From positions 124,001-188,000 of the forward strand of contig CAZUJL010000004.1 of NCBI GenBank assembly GCA_964620045.1: 64,000 bases of DNA. Reading direction: 5' to 3'. Position numbers and translations under genes: made by a program. Within the stretch, counting starts at the first letter, position 1. The number at the start of each line of letters is the position of its first letter. Positions 17,628 to 29,359 of the stretch are shown in pieces. The notes beneath the pieces are model-generated. The model was not told the origin of the DNA. It worked only from the letters and a program-made list of their open reading frames with translations, and did not search any database. This DNA is from VFKU01 sp964620045 (GTDB lineage Bacteria; Hydrogenedentota; Hydrogenedentia; Hydrogenedentales; GCA-2746185).

Positions 17628-18590
17628 TCAGCCCCGCCGTTGCCGGAGTTGATCGAGAATCACCGCGCCAATGATCACGGAGCCCGTAATAATGCGCTTT
17701 ACCGGTTCCTGCACGCCCGCCTGCGCGAGGCCACTGCCCAACACGGCAATGATCATGACGCCAACAACGGAACGCAGGATCGACCCGCGTCCGCCGGACA
17801 AACTCGTGCCGCCGATCACGACCGCCGCTATCGCGTCGAGCTCGAGCCCAATCCCCGCATTCGGGTCGGCTGCAGACAGCCGCGCCGTGTGCAGCACCGC
17901 AGCCACGCCCGTGAGCAATCCCGCCAGACTAAACACGAGCCAGCGGACGCGCACGGTGTTAATGCCCGATAGCCGCGCGGCCTCTTCGTTCTGCCCGACC
18001 GCGAGCAAGTGGCGGCCAAAGGCCGTGTGTTGCAGCGCGACATGCGCGCCGGCAACAACGAGCAACGCGATCGCGATCGGCATCGACAGCCCAAGCGCGT
18101 ATTGCGTCGCAATGCGCTCGACGTTTTGCCCGAGATACTGCGTCTGCGAATTCGTCACTAGATACGTTGCGCCGCGCGCCATTTCGAGCATGCCCAGCGT
18201 GACAATGAACGACGGCACACGCCAAAACGCAATGATGCTCGCGTTCAATGCGCCGCAGACGCCCCCCGCGACAAGCGCGGCCGCGATTGCCAACGGCAAT
18301 GGCCATCCCCACGACGCCAGCGCCACACCCAGCACCGCGCCGCACAGCGCCAGCACGGAACCAACGGACAAATCGATGCCGCCGGCAATGAGCACGAAAG
18401 TCATCGCAACGGCGATCACCAAATCGGACGGAATCTGATTCGCAATCGTCTGAAAATTCGTGCCGGTGAAAAAATGGTCGGTGGCCACCGAGAAGAAAAT
18501 AACCAGCGCAATCAACGCGCCGCCAAGGCCGAGAAAATCAGCCCACGGGGTCGCAACAACAGCCTCTCGCCTTGGGCGAGATACCGTCAT
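17628..18590 (-). CDS. Sugar ABC importer permease (RbsC type)
   Basis: A 320-residue inner-membrane permease with eight or more hydrophobic segments. It carries the family markers LVIAVAMTFVLIAGGIDLSVGS and, near the C-terminus, AAVVIGGTSLSGGRGSILR, which are diagnostic of the RbsC/XylH/AraH group. It forms the channel for the sugar passed on by the binding protein. Its ATG overlaps the stop of the binding-protein gene by 4 nt (ATGA), so translation is coupled, and the ATPase gene follows after 9 bp. Confidence 0.95.
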   Translation of the reverse strand: MTVSRPRREAVVATPWADFLGLGGALIALVIFFSVATDHFFTGTNFQTIANQIPSDLVIAVAMTFVLIAGGIDLSVGSVLALCGAVLGVALASWGWPLPLAIAAALVAGGVCGALNASIIAFWRVPSFIVTLGMLEMARGATYLVTNSQTQYLGQNVERIATQYALGLSMPIAIALLVVAGAHVALQHTAFGRHLLAVGQNEEAARLSGINTVRVRWLVFSLAGLLTGVAAVLHTARLSAADPNAGIGLELDAIAAVVIGGTSLSGGRGSILRSVVGVMIIAVLGSGLAQAGVQEPVKRIITGSVIIGAVILDQLRQRRG

Positions 18591-19540
18591 TGCGCGGCCG
18601 GTCCAGACAAGGTTTCAAGCGTAATCAGATCGACCGGCGTTTCGTGATCGTCCGGCGCGCCACCGTCCGCCAACATGCCGAGCGCATGCTGAATGCCAAA
18701 GACCGCAAGCTGATCGCCGTGCTGATCGACCGTGCACAGCACGCTGCCCGCGCGAATGAGATCCTGCACGGCCGCGATATTGTCGAAACCAATCACCTGC
18801 ACCTGCCCCGCCTTACCCGCCTCGCGCACCGCCGCAAATGCGCCGAGCGCCATGTTGTCGTTCGCGCAGAGCAGCGCCTTCGTCTCCGGATGCTCGTTCA
18901 GAATCCCCGCGGCCACCTGGTTCGCCTTCGCCATTTCCCAGTTCGCGCTCTGCGAAGTGACGATCTTCATGCCGCCCGCCTGCATGCCGTCTTCAAATCC
19001 CAGTCGGCGCTGGATCGCGTTGAACGCGCTCGGCATTCCTTCGAGCACCGCCACCGGATCGCCCGGCTTCAGCCGTTTGGCAAGATACTCCGCCGCAAGC
19101 CGCGCGCCTTCGCGGTTGTCCGGGCCCACGAATGGCACCGTCATCCCGCGTTCCTTCAGCAAATCGGCGTCCAGCCGGTTGTCGATGTTCACCACCACGA
19201 TGCCCTGCTTCTGCGCGCGATCAAGCACCGCCACCAGCGCCTTCGAATCGGCCGGCGCGATCACGATCGCGTCCACGGACTGCGACATCATCTGTTCGAC
19301 CAGCGAGACCTGCCCCGCGACGTCTTCTTCGTTCTGCGTGCCGTTCACGATGAGGTCGAATTCGCCCGCATGCCCCGCCGCGAATTTCTCGGCGCCGTCT
19401 TCCATGGTTTTGAAAAATTCGTTCGCGAGCGATTTCATGATCAAGGCCACGCGCGGCGTGTCGGGCGCCGCCTCTTTCGCCTTCGGCTCACAGCACGGCA
19501 GCAGCGCCAGCAATAGCATCGCGATTACACAACGGCCCAC
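18587..19540 (-). CDS. Sugar ABC importer substrate-binding lipoprotein (RbsB type)
   Basis: A 317-residue periplasmic-binding-protein-fold protein with a lipoprotein signal (AMLLLALLPCC). The mature part begins PRVALIMKSLANEFFKTMED, as in ribose-binding proteins, and keeps VDAIVIAPADSKALVAVLD and GFDNIAAVQDLIRAG. It captures sugar outside the membrane and delivers it to the permease. An ATG at 19561 is possible but lacks a ribosome-binding site, while the GTG at 19540 has AAGGAG 7-8 nt upstream and gives a compact signal peptide, so I prefer it. The 3' end overlaps the permease start by 4 nt. Anchoring as a lipoprotein fits a dual-membrane bacterium. Confidence 0.92.
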   Translation of the reverse strand: MGRCVIAMLLLALLPCCEPKAKEAAPDTPRVALIMKSLANEFFKTMEDGAEKFAAGHAGEFDLIVNGTQNEEDVAGQVSLVEQMMSQSVDAIVIAPADSKALVAVLDRAQKQGIVVVNIDNRLDADLLKERGMTVPFVGPDNREGARLAAEYLAKRLKPGDPVAVLEGMPSAFNAIQRRLGFEDGMQAGGMKIVTSQSANWEMAKANQVAAGILNEHPETKALLCANDNMALGAFAAVREAGKAGQVQVIGFDNIAAVQDLIRAGSVLCTVDQHGDQLAVFGIQHALGMLADGGAPDDHETPVDLITLETLSGPAAQ

Positions 19541-19570
19541 GGAGAATCTCCTTGCGGTCATGAAGAAAGA

Positions 19571-20515
19571 TTATGTCCCCGTCGCCGCACGCTGTTCTTC
19601 GCGTTGCCGCAGGAAAGCATCGATTTCCGCGCGGTTCGGAATGGAGGGTTGCGCACCCAGGCGCGTGACCGAGATTGCCGCCGCCGCATTCGCTCGGCGC
19701 AAGGCCTCGCGCAGCACGGCGCCTTCCGCAAGCACGGCCGCAAGCACGCCGTTGAACACATCGCCGGCGGCCGTCGTATCCAGCACGCTGACTTGATACG
19801 CGTCCATTTCCACAATGCCCGCGGGCGACGAAGCCACAAGGCCATCCGACCCCATGGTCACGACGACGGATTCCACACCGCGTTCGTGCAGGCATTTCGC
19901 AGCCCGACGCGCGCTGCCGCGATCAGTCACTTGCACACCGGTAAGCATCTCCGCCTCGAGATGGTTCGGCGTCAGCACGGATACTTTTCGAAGCAAGGAC
20001 TCGGGCAATTCATAGGCGGGTGCGGGATTCAGAATAACCGGAATATCGTTCTCGTGCGCAATCGAAACGGCCGCCTCCACGGTGACGAGAGGCGTCTCCA
20101 ACTGAACCAACACCACACCGGTATCGATGAGGGCCTCGCGGGCATTCACGATGTCCGCCGGACTCAACGCCGCGTTCGCGCCGGTCGCCACCCCAATGCT
20201 GTTCTCGCCCTGGTCGTCCACGAAAATCATGGCCACGCCGGACGTAGTGTTCGCATGCGTGTTGATGTAGCGGGTGTTCACGCCGTCGGCTTTAAGGTGC
20301 GCGAGGGCCTGGCGGCCGAAGTCATCGTCCCCGATGCCGGCCACCAACGTGACCGTACCGCCGGCGCGCTGCGCGGCGACCGCCTGGTTGGCGCCTTTGC
20401 CGCCTTGCACAATCATGAATTCGCGCGCGAGGAACGTCTCGCCCGGGTGGGGCAGGCGTTCCACACGCATAATCATATCGACGTTTACACTGCCAACAAC
20501 GGTAATTGCAGACAT
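19571..20515 (-). CDS. rbsK: Ribokinase (PfkB family)
   Basis: A 314-residue cytoplasmic sugar kinase of the PfkB/ribokinase family that phosphorylates the imported sugar with ATP. It shows the N-terminal substrate motif GSVNVDMIM, PHPGETF, the GGKGANQAVAAQRAG signature and the C-terminal anion-hole and catalytic-base motif DTTAAGDVFNG near residue 250. Length and motifs fit ribokinase well, although other pentose kinases of the family cannot be excluded. The ATG at 20515 has AGGAGG 4-5 nt upstream; a longer frame starting at 20602 would run through the operator. First gene of the importer operon, with an operator-like palindrome 58 bp before the start. Confidence 0.92.
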   Translation of the reverse strand: MSAITVVGSVNVDMIMRVERLPHPGETFLAREFMIVQGGKGANQAVAAQRAGGTVTLVAGIGDDDFGRQALAHLKADGVNTRYINTHANTTSGVAMIFVDDQGENSIGVATGANAALSPADIVNAREALIDTGVVLVQLETPLVTVEAAVSIAHENDIPVILNPAPAYELPESLLRKVSVLTPNHLEAEMLTGVQVTDRGSARRAAKCLHERGVESVVVTMGSDGLVASSPAGIVEMDAYQVSVLDTTAAGDVFNGVLAAVLAEGAVLREALRRANAAAAISVTRLGAQPSIPNRAEIDAFLRQREEQRAATGT

Positions 20516-20572
20516 GCGCCTCCTAGTCCAACGACGGGCCCATCCGCCGCGAATACCACTCATTTTCGCATA

Positions 20573-20588
20573 ACGCAATCGTTTGTGC
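20573..20588. promoter_or_regulatory. LacI-type operator, site B
   Basis: ACGCAATCGTTTGTGC differs from site A (10111-10126) at 2 of 16 positions, and CAATCGTTTGTGCAAAA is identical in both. It lies between divergent genes, 58 bp before the ribokinase start and 85 bp before the DUF1549 protein start. It is the expected control point for the sugar importer operon by the LacI-family protein encoded at 10206-11243. Confidence 0.8.
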
Positions 20589-20672
20589 AAAAAGAATTCC
20601 ACTGAAGGCCGTTTGCGGGCACAATTGCGATTCGCTAGGCTCTAGACTATAGCTGGGCAAGGCTACTCGGCC

Positions 20673-23813
<3,141 letters not shown>

Positions 23814-23829
23814 CCGCCGAGGAGTAACC

Positions 23830-25251
23830 ATGAATCCGAACGAACAACCGCTCATCGCGCGCCGCTGGTTTCTGCAACAGTGCGGCGTCGGCCTCGGCGC
23901 GGCCGCGCTCAGCCAGCTTGTGCACGCGGCCGACATCGATAGCGCCGCAGCCGCCAACGACCCGCTCGCGCCCAAGCAGCCGCACTTCGCGCCGAAGGCC
24001 AAGCACGTCATCTATCTCTTCATGGCCGGCGCGCCGAGCCATCTGGAAATGTTCGACTACAAGCCGGAACTCGCCAAGTTCAACGGCACGCTGCCGCCGG
24101 CGGAACTGTTGAAGAATTACCGTGCGGCCTTCATCAATCCGAACTCGCGCCTCCTCGGTCCCGTCTATAACTTCAAGCAGTACGGCCAGTCCGGCGCGTG
24201 GATTTCCGAACTGCTCCCACACTTCACCGAAGTCGTCGACGACGTGACCATCATCAAAAGCATGGTCACCGACGCGTTCAACCACGCACCGGCGCAAATC
24301 ATGATGAACACCGGCTCGCAGCAGTTCGGCCGACCGAGCATGGGCGCGTGGGTCACCTACGGCCTCGGCACGGAAAACCGCGACCTCCCCGCCTTCGTCG
24401 TGTTCAGCTCCGGCTCCAAGGGCCCGAGCGGCGGCTCGGCAAACTGGGGCAGTGGCTTCCTGCCGACCGTGCACGAAGGCTGCCTCTTCCGCAGCAGCGG
24501 CGATCCCGTGCTGTACCTCTCCAACCCGCCCGGCATGGACCGCGAACTGCAGCGCGACACGCTCGACGCGACCAGCGAACTCAACCGCCGCCAGTTGCAA
24601 GCGCTCGGCGATCCGGAAATCGCCACGCGCCTGAACTCCTACGAGCTCGCGTTCCGCATGCAGACGAGCGCGCCGGATCTGATGGATATCTCGCAGGAGC
24701 CGCAGAACATTCTCGAAATGTACGGCGCGGAACCGGGCAAGCGGTCGTTTGCGAACAACTGCGTGCTCGCGCGACGCATGGTCGAGCGCGGCGTGCGCTT
24801 CGTGCAACTCTTCCATGAGGCGTGGGACCAGCACGGCGACCTGCGCAACGGCCTCAAGAAAAATTGCAAAGACACCGACCAGGCCTGCGCGGCATTGATC
24901 AAAGATCTAAAACAGCGCGGCCTGCTCGACGACACGCTCGTCATCTGGGGCGGCGAATTCGGCCGCACGCCCATGGTGCAGGGCGACGGCAACGACGGCC
25001 GCGACCATCACCCGAACGCATTCACCATGTGGCTCGCGGGCGGCGGCTTTAAGCCCGGCGCGGTCTGGGGCGAGACGGACGGCCTCGGCTTCAACGTCAC
25101 CCAGGGTCGCGTCCACGTGCGCGATCTCCACGCCACCGTGCTCAACCAGCTCGGCTTCGATCACGCTCGCTTCACACACCGCTTCCAGGGCCTCGACGCC
25201 CGCCTCACCGGCGTTGAAGAAGCGCACGTGATCAAGGAGATTCTGGCGTAG
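23830..25251 (+). CDS. DUF1501 protein (sulfatase-fold, exported)
   Basis: A 473-residue protein with an N-terminal R-R-x-F-L signal (ARRWFLQQCG), possibly Tat-dependent. DUF1501 markers are visible: IYLFMAGAPSHLEMFDYKP, GAWVTYGLGTENRDLPAFVV, VIWGGEFGRTP and GRDHHPNAFTMWLAGGG. DUF1501 shares the alkaline-phosphatase/sulfatase fold but lacks the Cys-type sulfatase motif. Its activity is unknown. It starts 16 bp after the DUF1549/DUF1553 gene with GGAG before the ATG, the standard gene pair of this family. Its 3' end overlaps the end of the convergent SRPBCC gene by 20 bp. Confidence 0.9.
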   Translation: MNPNEQPLIARRWFLQQCGVGLGAAALSQLVHAADIDSAAAANDPLAPKQPHFAPKAKHVIYLFMAGAPSHLEMFDYKPELAKFNGTLPPAELLKNYRAAFINPNSRLLGPVYNFKQYGQSGAWISELLPHFTEVVDDVTIIKSMVTDAFNHAPAQIMMNTGSQQFGRPSMGAWVTYGLGTENRDLPAFVVFSSGSKGPSGGSANWGSGFLPTVHEGCLFRSSGDPVLYLSNPPGMDRELQRDTLDATSELNRRQLQALGDPEIATRLNSYELAFRMQTSAPDLMDISQEPQNILEMYGAEPGKRSFANNCVLARRMVERGVRFVQLFHEAWDQHGDLRNGLKKNCKDTDQACAALIKDLKQRGLLDDTLVIWGGEFGRTPMVQGDGNDGRDHHPNAFTMWLAGGGFKPGAVWGETDGLGFNVTQGRVHVRDLHATVLNQLGFDHARFTHRFQGLDARLTGVEEAHVIKEILA

Positions 25252-25735
25252 GCGCTTCGCGCACGTCCGTTCCGTGCTCGGCGAACGCCTTGAAATCCTG
25301 CATGTGCTGTAGCGATTGCTTGCGGAAGGCGCCCGGCATCAGGAACCCCACCAGCCGCATCAGTAGGCTGCTGAACCGGAACTCGTTCTCGCTCTCCCAA
25401 AGCGTCGTCGCCGGACCGGTTTCGGTGAAGCGTTCGCGCGCGGCGCTCCACATACCTTCGCCGACGATCTCGCGTTCGTAATGCACGACGCTCTCTCGCG
25501 GGATCCCGTGCAAGTCCACGGGTTCGCGGCGCGTAATGGTTTCGATGGCCTCGAACTTCTGCTGGCCCATCTGCATCACCACGCGCGACTTGGTGCCGAC
25601 CTCCCCGTGCGTCCCACTCAGCGGCTCGTGCACCACCAGGCCCCGCAGCCACTGCGACAGGTGTTCCGGATCGGCGAGCAACTGGACCACCCTCTCCCGC
25701 GGGAGGGCGATCTCGATCGAGACGGTGTACTTCAT
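25232..25735 (-). CDS. SRPBCC-fold (START/polyketide-cyclase-like) protein
   Basis: A 167-residue cytoplasmic protein with the helix-grip pattern of SRPBCC proteins: a first strand YTVSIEIALPRERVVQLLAD, PEHLSQWLRGLVVHEP, a central sheet (SRVVMQMGQQKFEAIETITR) and a long C-terminal helix (AFRKQSLQHMQDFKAFAEHG). Such domains bind hydrophobic ligands; neither ligand nor reaction can be predicted. It starts 18 bp after the DUF6786 gene on the same strand and is probably co-transcribed with it. The last 20 bp overlap the convergent DUF1501 gene. Confidence 0.8.
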   Translation of the reverse strand: MKYTVSIEIALPRERVVQLLADPEHLSQWLRGLVVHEPLSGTHGEVGTKSRVVMQMGQQKFEAIETITRREPVDLHGIPRESVVHYEREIVGEGMWSAARERFTETGPATTLWESENEFRFSSLLMRLVGFLMPGAFRKQSLQHMQDFKAFAEHGTDVREAPTPESP

Positions 25736-25753
25736 GACGGGGCGCTCCAGTGA

Positions 25754-26986
25754 CTACTTCAGCGCGGTCTTGATCTCATCCAGCGAAACGCCGAGCGCGC
25801 TTTGCGCGATCTTGTCCAGCTTGGCTTCATCGCCTTGGAAGTGGAATGTCCGGTGGATGTGTGTGATCGATGTACCCGGCAACAGCGCGGCGGCCGGCGA
25901 CGACGTTTCCAGTTCGTAGAACGGACCCATCGGCTTCGCACCCGGCTCCGGCGGACCGTCGTTGTAGCTGTTCACCGCGTCGCCGCCAAACGGTTCCTTC
26001 TGAATCTCCCACATCGAGTTGACGTATTCCGTCGCGCCCGTCGGCTGATTAAACTGCACCAGCGTGAGCACTTTGCCCGCCGCGTCGTAGCTGCCCGCCA
26101 CCGGTTTCGCGCGCCGCGGCGTAATGCCGATTTTGCTGCGATAGGTGCCATCGCCCTTGAAGAACAGCACGTCGTCCTCCACGCGCAAGCGCTCCGCCGG
26201 CACTTTGCCGAAGTAGGTATCGTTCACCTTCGTGCCCAGCGTGTCCTCGCCGCCGCCTTGAATCGGAATTACGATCGTCGTGCTCGGCGACGGCGTAAAC
26301 ATGCCGAGGATCCAGATCGACATCACGCCCGTCTCTTTTTTCCACGCTGCCGTACCCGTATTCGTCAGCATGTTGACCGACTCATACGCCACCACATCCA
26401 CACCGGGATTAGCCAGGCCGAGCAACTCTCCGGCCTGTTTCGCATCGAGCAAGTTCACCGTGCGATCGATCCGGAACGTGAACTCCGTGCCCGCATAGTT
26501 CGCAAGCTTTCCGTCGCGCTTGAACACGGCCGACGTGGCCGATTTGCTGACGACTTCAAACGGCTCGGTATCGATCAGCGCCGGTGTCTGCCAGTGATCG
26601 AATTCAAAGGGATCGCCTTTCTTGAAGTACAGCGCGAATTGCCCGCCTTCCGGTCCCAACCAGAACCGATCTTCGCCGCCAAACGCGTTCATGTGCGGAC
26701 CCGTCTTACCGGAAGCGATCAGCTCGCGATTGATCCAGCCGAAGCTCGGCCCTTGCGCGCCGCCCGTCGTGCTCGTCATCACGCGTCCCTGATACTGCGG
26801 CACGACGATCACCTGCGCCTTGCCCGCCGCATCCGACAGCGTGATCGCATCGGTGTGCTTGGACAACAACGCGGCGGCATCGCCAAAGGTCCCTGCCGGC
26901 GCTTGCCCCGCGCTCAATCCGGAAATCAGGCTCATCACACTGGCACCTCCCAACACACTCGCGGCGAACAAAGCACGGCTTCGCAT
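25754..26986 (-). CDS. DUF6786-family exported protein
   Basis: A 410-residue exported protein with a signal peptide (MRSRALFAASVLGGASVMSL). Sequence blocks DAAALLSKHTDAITLSDA, VVPQYQGRVMTSTTGG, SFGWINRELIASG, FGGEDRFWLGPEGGQFALYF and FTPSPSTTIVIPI match the family I know as DUF6786, common in Planctomycetota, Bacteroidota and relatives. The fold looks like a large beta-sandwich of the galactose-mutarotase type, but no reaction is established. The ATG at 26986 is preceded by GGAGG; a frame extending to 27121 has no support. Divergent from the DUF2961 gene and followed by the SRPBCC gene. Confidence 0.82.
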   Translation of the reverse strand: MRSRALFAASVLGGASVMSLISGLSAGQAPAGTFGDAAALLSKHTDAITLSDAAGKAQVIVVPQYQGRVMTSTTGGAQGPSFGWINRELIASGKTGPHMNAFGGEDRFWLGPEGGQFALYFKKGDPFEFDHWQTPALIDTEPFEVVSKSATSAVFKRDGKLANYAGTEFTFRIDRTVNLLDAKQAGELLGLANPGVDVVAYESVNMLTNTGTAAWKKETGVMSIWILGMFTPSPSTTIVIPIQGGGEDTLGTKVNDTYFGKVPAERLRVEDDVLFFKGDGTYRSKIGITPRRAKPVAGSYDAAGKVLTLVQFNQPTGATEYVNSMWEIQKEPFGGDAVNSYNDGPPEPGAKPMGPFYELETSSPAAALLPGTSITHIHRTFHFQGDEAKLDKIAQSALGVSLDEIKTALK

Positions 26987-27087
26987 GAATCCTCCTCGTT
27001 TCAACCCTGGCGCGCGGCGTCTCCGCGCGGGAGCCTTGTTATACTCGAAACGGGTCAAGCACCACATCCACCCCCGAAAGGAACGCC

Positions 27088-28203
27088 ATGCGTACATCGA
27101 TTGCGCTGCTATTCGTCGCATTCTCGGCGGCGGCCCAGCCGGCCTCCGATCTCATCACGACGCCCTACGCCGTCGACTCCACGCTCGAATCCCGATCGAT
27201 CTCCTTCGAAAGCCCCACCGGCGCGCGCGGTGCCGGCGGACAAACCGCCAGCCCCCTGGGTGTCGGACGCAAGGGCGCGCCCGCGAAAATGCTCGCCGCC
27301 GGCGAAGAAGTGCAGCTCTGCGACATCGAAGGCCCCGGCACCATCCGCCACATCTGGATGACGACCTTCAACGCGCCGATGTACTTGCGCGGCGCCGTGA
27401 TTCGCGCGTGGTGGGACGGCCAGGAGCACCCGAGCATCGAGTGCCCGCTCGGCGATTTCGCCGGTTTCGCGCACGCGAAGGTCGTCGCGTATCAGTCCGC
27501 CGTGCACTCCGTCGGCCAGAACGCCGCGCTGAATTTCTGGTTGCCAATGCCGTTCGCCAAGCGCGCGCGCATCACAATCACGAACGACAATCCCGCGCCG
27601 ATGCCGCTCTTCTACCAAATCGATTACACCGTCGGCGACGCGCACCCGGCAAATGTCGGCCGGTTGCACGCGCTCTTCCGCCGCGAGAATCCCACGACAG
27701 CGAAACAGGATTTCGAGCTGCTTCCGAAACGCACCGGACAAGGCCGCTACGTCGGTTCGGTCATCGGCGTGCGCGTCGAGGACACGAAGTGGTGGGGCGA
27801 AGGCGAAGTGAAAATATTTCTCGACGGCGACGGGGAATTCGCCACCATCGTGGGCACCGGCTCCGAGGACTACGTCGGCCTGTCTTTCGGCATGCAAGCC
27901 ACGCCGTTTATGTACCACGGCTGCTCACTAAACGATCACGGCTTCATCTCGATGTACCGTTGGCACCTGCCGGATCCCGTCTACTGGAAGAAGGACATCC
28001 GCGTCACGATCCAGCAGATCGGCCACAAAGGCACCAGCACCTCGGCCGGCGACTACATGAGCCAGCTCTACGAGCGCGAAGACGACTGGTCCTGCGCCAC
28101 GTTCTGGTATGAGCCTATCCCCAGCGCGCCGCTACCCGCGATGCCCGATCGCGACGCGCGCATGAAAAACCTGTGGACGGCGAACGCCAACCCGGCGCCG
28201 TAA
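27088..28203 (+). CDS. DUF2961 / GH172-family glycosidase
   Basis: A 371-residue exported protein with a short signal peptide (ALLFVAFSAAAQ). It has the DUF2961 hallmarks: RSISFESPTG, IEGPGTIRHIWMTTF, IRAWWDGQEHPSIECPLGDF and IVGTGSEDYVG, whose Glu lies in the conserved G-x-G-S-E-D-Y motif. Characterised members, now classed as GH172, are fructofuranosidase or arabinofuranosidase-like enzymes and difructose-anhydride synthases. A furanoside-cleaving role is the best family-based guess. AAAGGA precedes the ATG. The end is 6 bp from the end of the convergent GH99-like gene. Confidence 0.87.
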   Translation: MRTSIALLFVAFSAAAQPASDLITTPYAVDSTLESRSISFESPTGARGAGGQTASPLGVGRKGAPAKMLAAGEEVQLCDIEGPGTIRHIWMTTFNAPMYLRGAVIRAWWDGQEHPSIECPLGDFAGFAHAKVVAYQSAVHSVGQNAALNFWLPMPFAKRARITITNDNPAPMPLFYQIDYTVGDAHPANVGRLHALFRRENPTTAKQDFELLPKRTGQGRYVGSVIGVRVEDTKWWGEGEVKIFLDGDGEFATIVGTGSEDYVGLSFGMQATPFMYHGCSLNDHGFISMYRWHLPDPVYWKKDIRVTIQQIGHKGTSTSAGDYMSQLYEREDDWSCATFWYEPIPSAPLPAMPDRDARMKNLWTANANPAP

Positions 28204-28209
28204 TCCGCG

Positions 28210-29289
28210 CTACTTCTGCTCTTTGAACTTCTTCACGAACTCGGCCGTGAGGTCGATGTAGGTGTACCCGTGTTCAAACGTCGGCTCGATGTGGCTGAAC
28301 TCGTATAGCTCGTTGAACGTCGAAATGTGCAGCCAGTTCGGGTTCGACGTCATCGCCGCCTCGAACGTCCCGCGGTAATACGCACCCGCCGGATCATCCG
28401 GATAGATCGCGCCAAACTTCGTGCGGTCCTTCCACCCCGCCCCCTTGAATCCGCCGTTCTTCGTCTTGCGACCCTCGCTGCGGGTCTCGTCATAACCCGG
28501 CGAAATCGTCGCATGGTGCTGCGCGGGTTTCCCGTTCTTCGCGCCCGTCGTCTTGTTGTAGTCATCGATGCGCCCGCGCATCGTCTGCATGAACTCATCG
28601 AGCTCGTTGTCCTCGATGTCCACGAGCGTGTATTCCTCGAGCGAGCGAAACGGCCCGAGATATTCTGCGCCCTTGCCGCTCTGATAACTGCCCGACATGA
28701 TCGGAAACGCAGGCAGTCCGTCTTTCTCAAGCTTGTCGAAGATGTCTTTCCATTCCGCCGGCGTATGCCCCCACGCCGTCCACACCATCACTACCGGCAG
28801 TCCATCCACCTTCAGCATCGCAGGATGATCTTTGTAGCGCTTCAAAAAATACGATAAATCATGGTAGACCTGATCGAGCGGCATGCGGCCGTGTTCGTAG
28901 TCAATCGTAACTTTCAGATTGTGTGCAACCGCTGTCTCGTAAACCGTATCGAGCGTCGCGTTCGTCGCATTCGGTTTCTCGTCGTACCACCACGACACCG
29001 TGATCGCATCAATCAGCGCGCGGTTCATCTGCTGCATGTGCTTCTCAATGATCGTCGGGTCCCACGAGTTGTAAGCACCCACCAGCGGGTGCAACCCGTC
29101 CAGCGTCTCGCGCCGCCCGCCGTCCTCTTTCGTTTTCAGCCACCGGCTTTCGTCATACCAAATGTAGTAATAAGCAAGGACCACCTTGTCCGTAAAGGCG
29201 AACCCTTTGTCTGGATCGGCGGCAAAAGCGCATGGCACGGCGCCAAACGCCAAATTCAGCGCAATCAAGCAAGCAACAAACTTTTTCAT
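28210..29289 (-). CDS. Exported GH99/GH71-like glycosyl hydrolase
   Basis: A 359-residue protein with a signal peptide (MKKFVACLIALNLAFGAVPC, cleavage near CAFAA). It has a TIM-barrel-like chain with VVLAYYYIWYDE, SWDPTIIEKHMQQMNRALID, AITVSWWYDE, LKVTIDYEHGRMPLDQVYHD and WLHISTFNELYEFSHIEPT. This pattern resembles GH99 endo-alpha-mannosidase-type and related GH71/DUF5010 proteins. The N-E and E-P pairs near the end are catalytic candidates, but I cannot prove the family by eye. The ATG at 29289 has GGGAGA upstream; an in-frame start at 29343 lacks support. Divergent from the sulfatase gene with 70 bp between starts. Confidence 0.78.
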   Translation of the reverse strand: MKKFVACLIALNLAFGAVPCAFAADPDKGFAFTDKVVLAYYYIWYDESRWLKTKEDGGRRETLDGLHPLVGAYNSWDPTIIEKHMQQMNRALIDAITVSWWYDEKPNATNATLDTVYETAVAHNLKVTIDYEHGRMPLDQVYHDLSYFLKRYKDHPAMLKVDGLPVVMVWTAWGHTPAEWKDIFDKLEKDGLPAFPIMSGSYQSGKGAEYLGPFRSLEEYTLVDIEDNELDEFMQTMRGRIDDYNKTTGAKNGKPAQHHATISPGYDETRSEGRKTKNGGFKGAGWKDRTKFGAIYPDDPAGAYYRGTFEAAMTSNPNWLHISTFNELYEFSHIEPTFEHGYTYIDLTAEFVKKFKEQK

Positions 29290-29359
29290 ACTTTTTCTCC
29301 CAGATCCATCCGCAGGATATCTGATTCCCATCGACCGCCGCATCGCTTATCATGGCGCC

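Noticed and set aside
20616..20632. GCACAATTGCGA, a possible degenerate second operator near site B
   Set aside because: It has the two half-sites but lacks the 4-bp centre, so the spacing does not fit the other three sites.
27042..27047. TATACT as -10 box for the DUF2961 gene
   Set aside because: No -35-like sequence at the right distance.
25802..27361. Plus-strand open frame of over 500 codons spanning the DUF6786 gene and its promoter
   Set aside because: Antisense to a family-recognised gene and crossing into DUF2961 in another frame; low-complexity basic translation.
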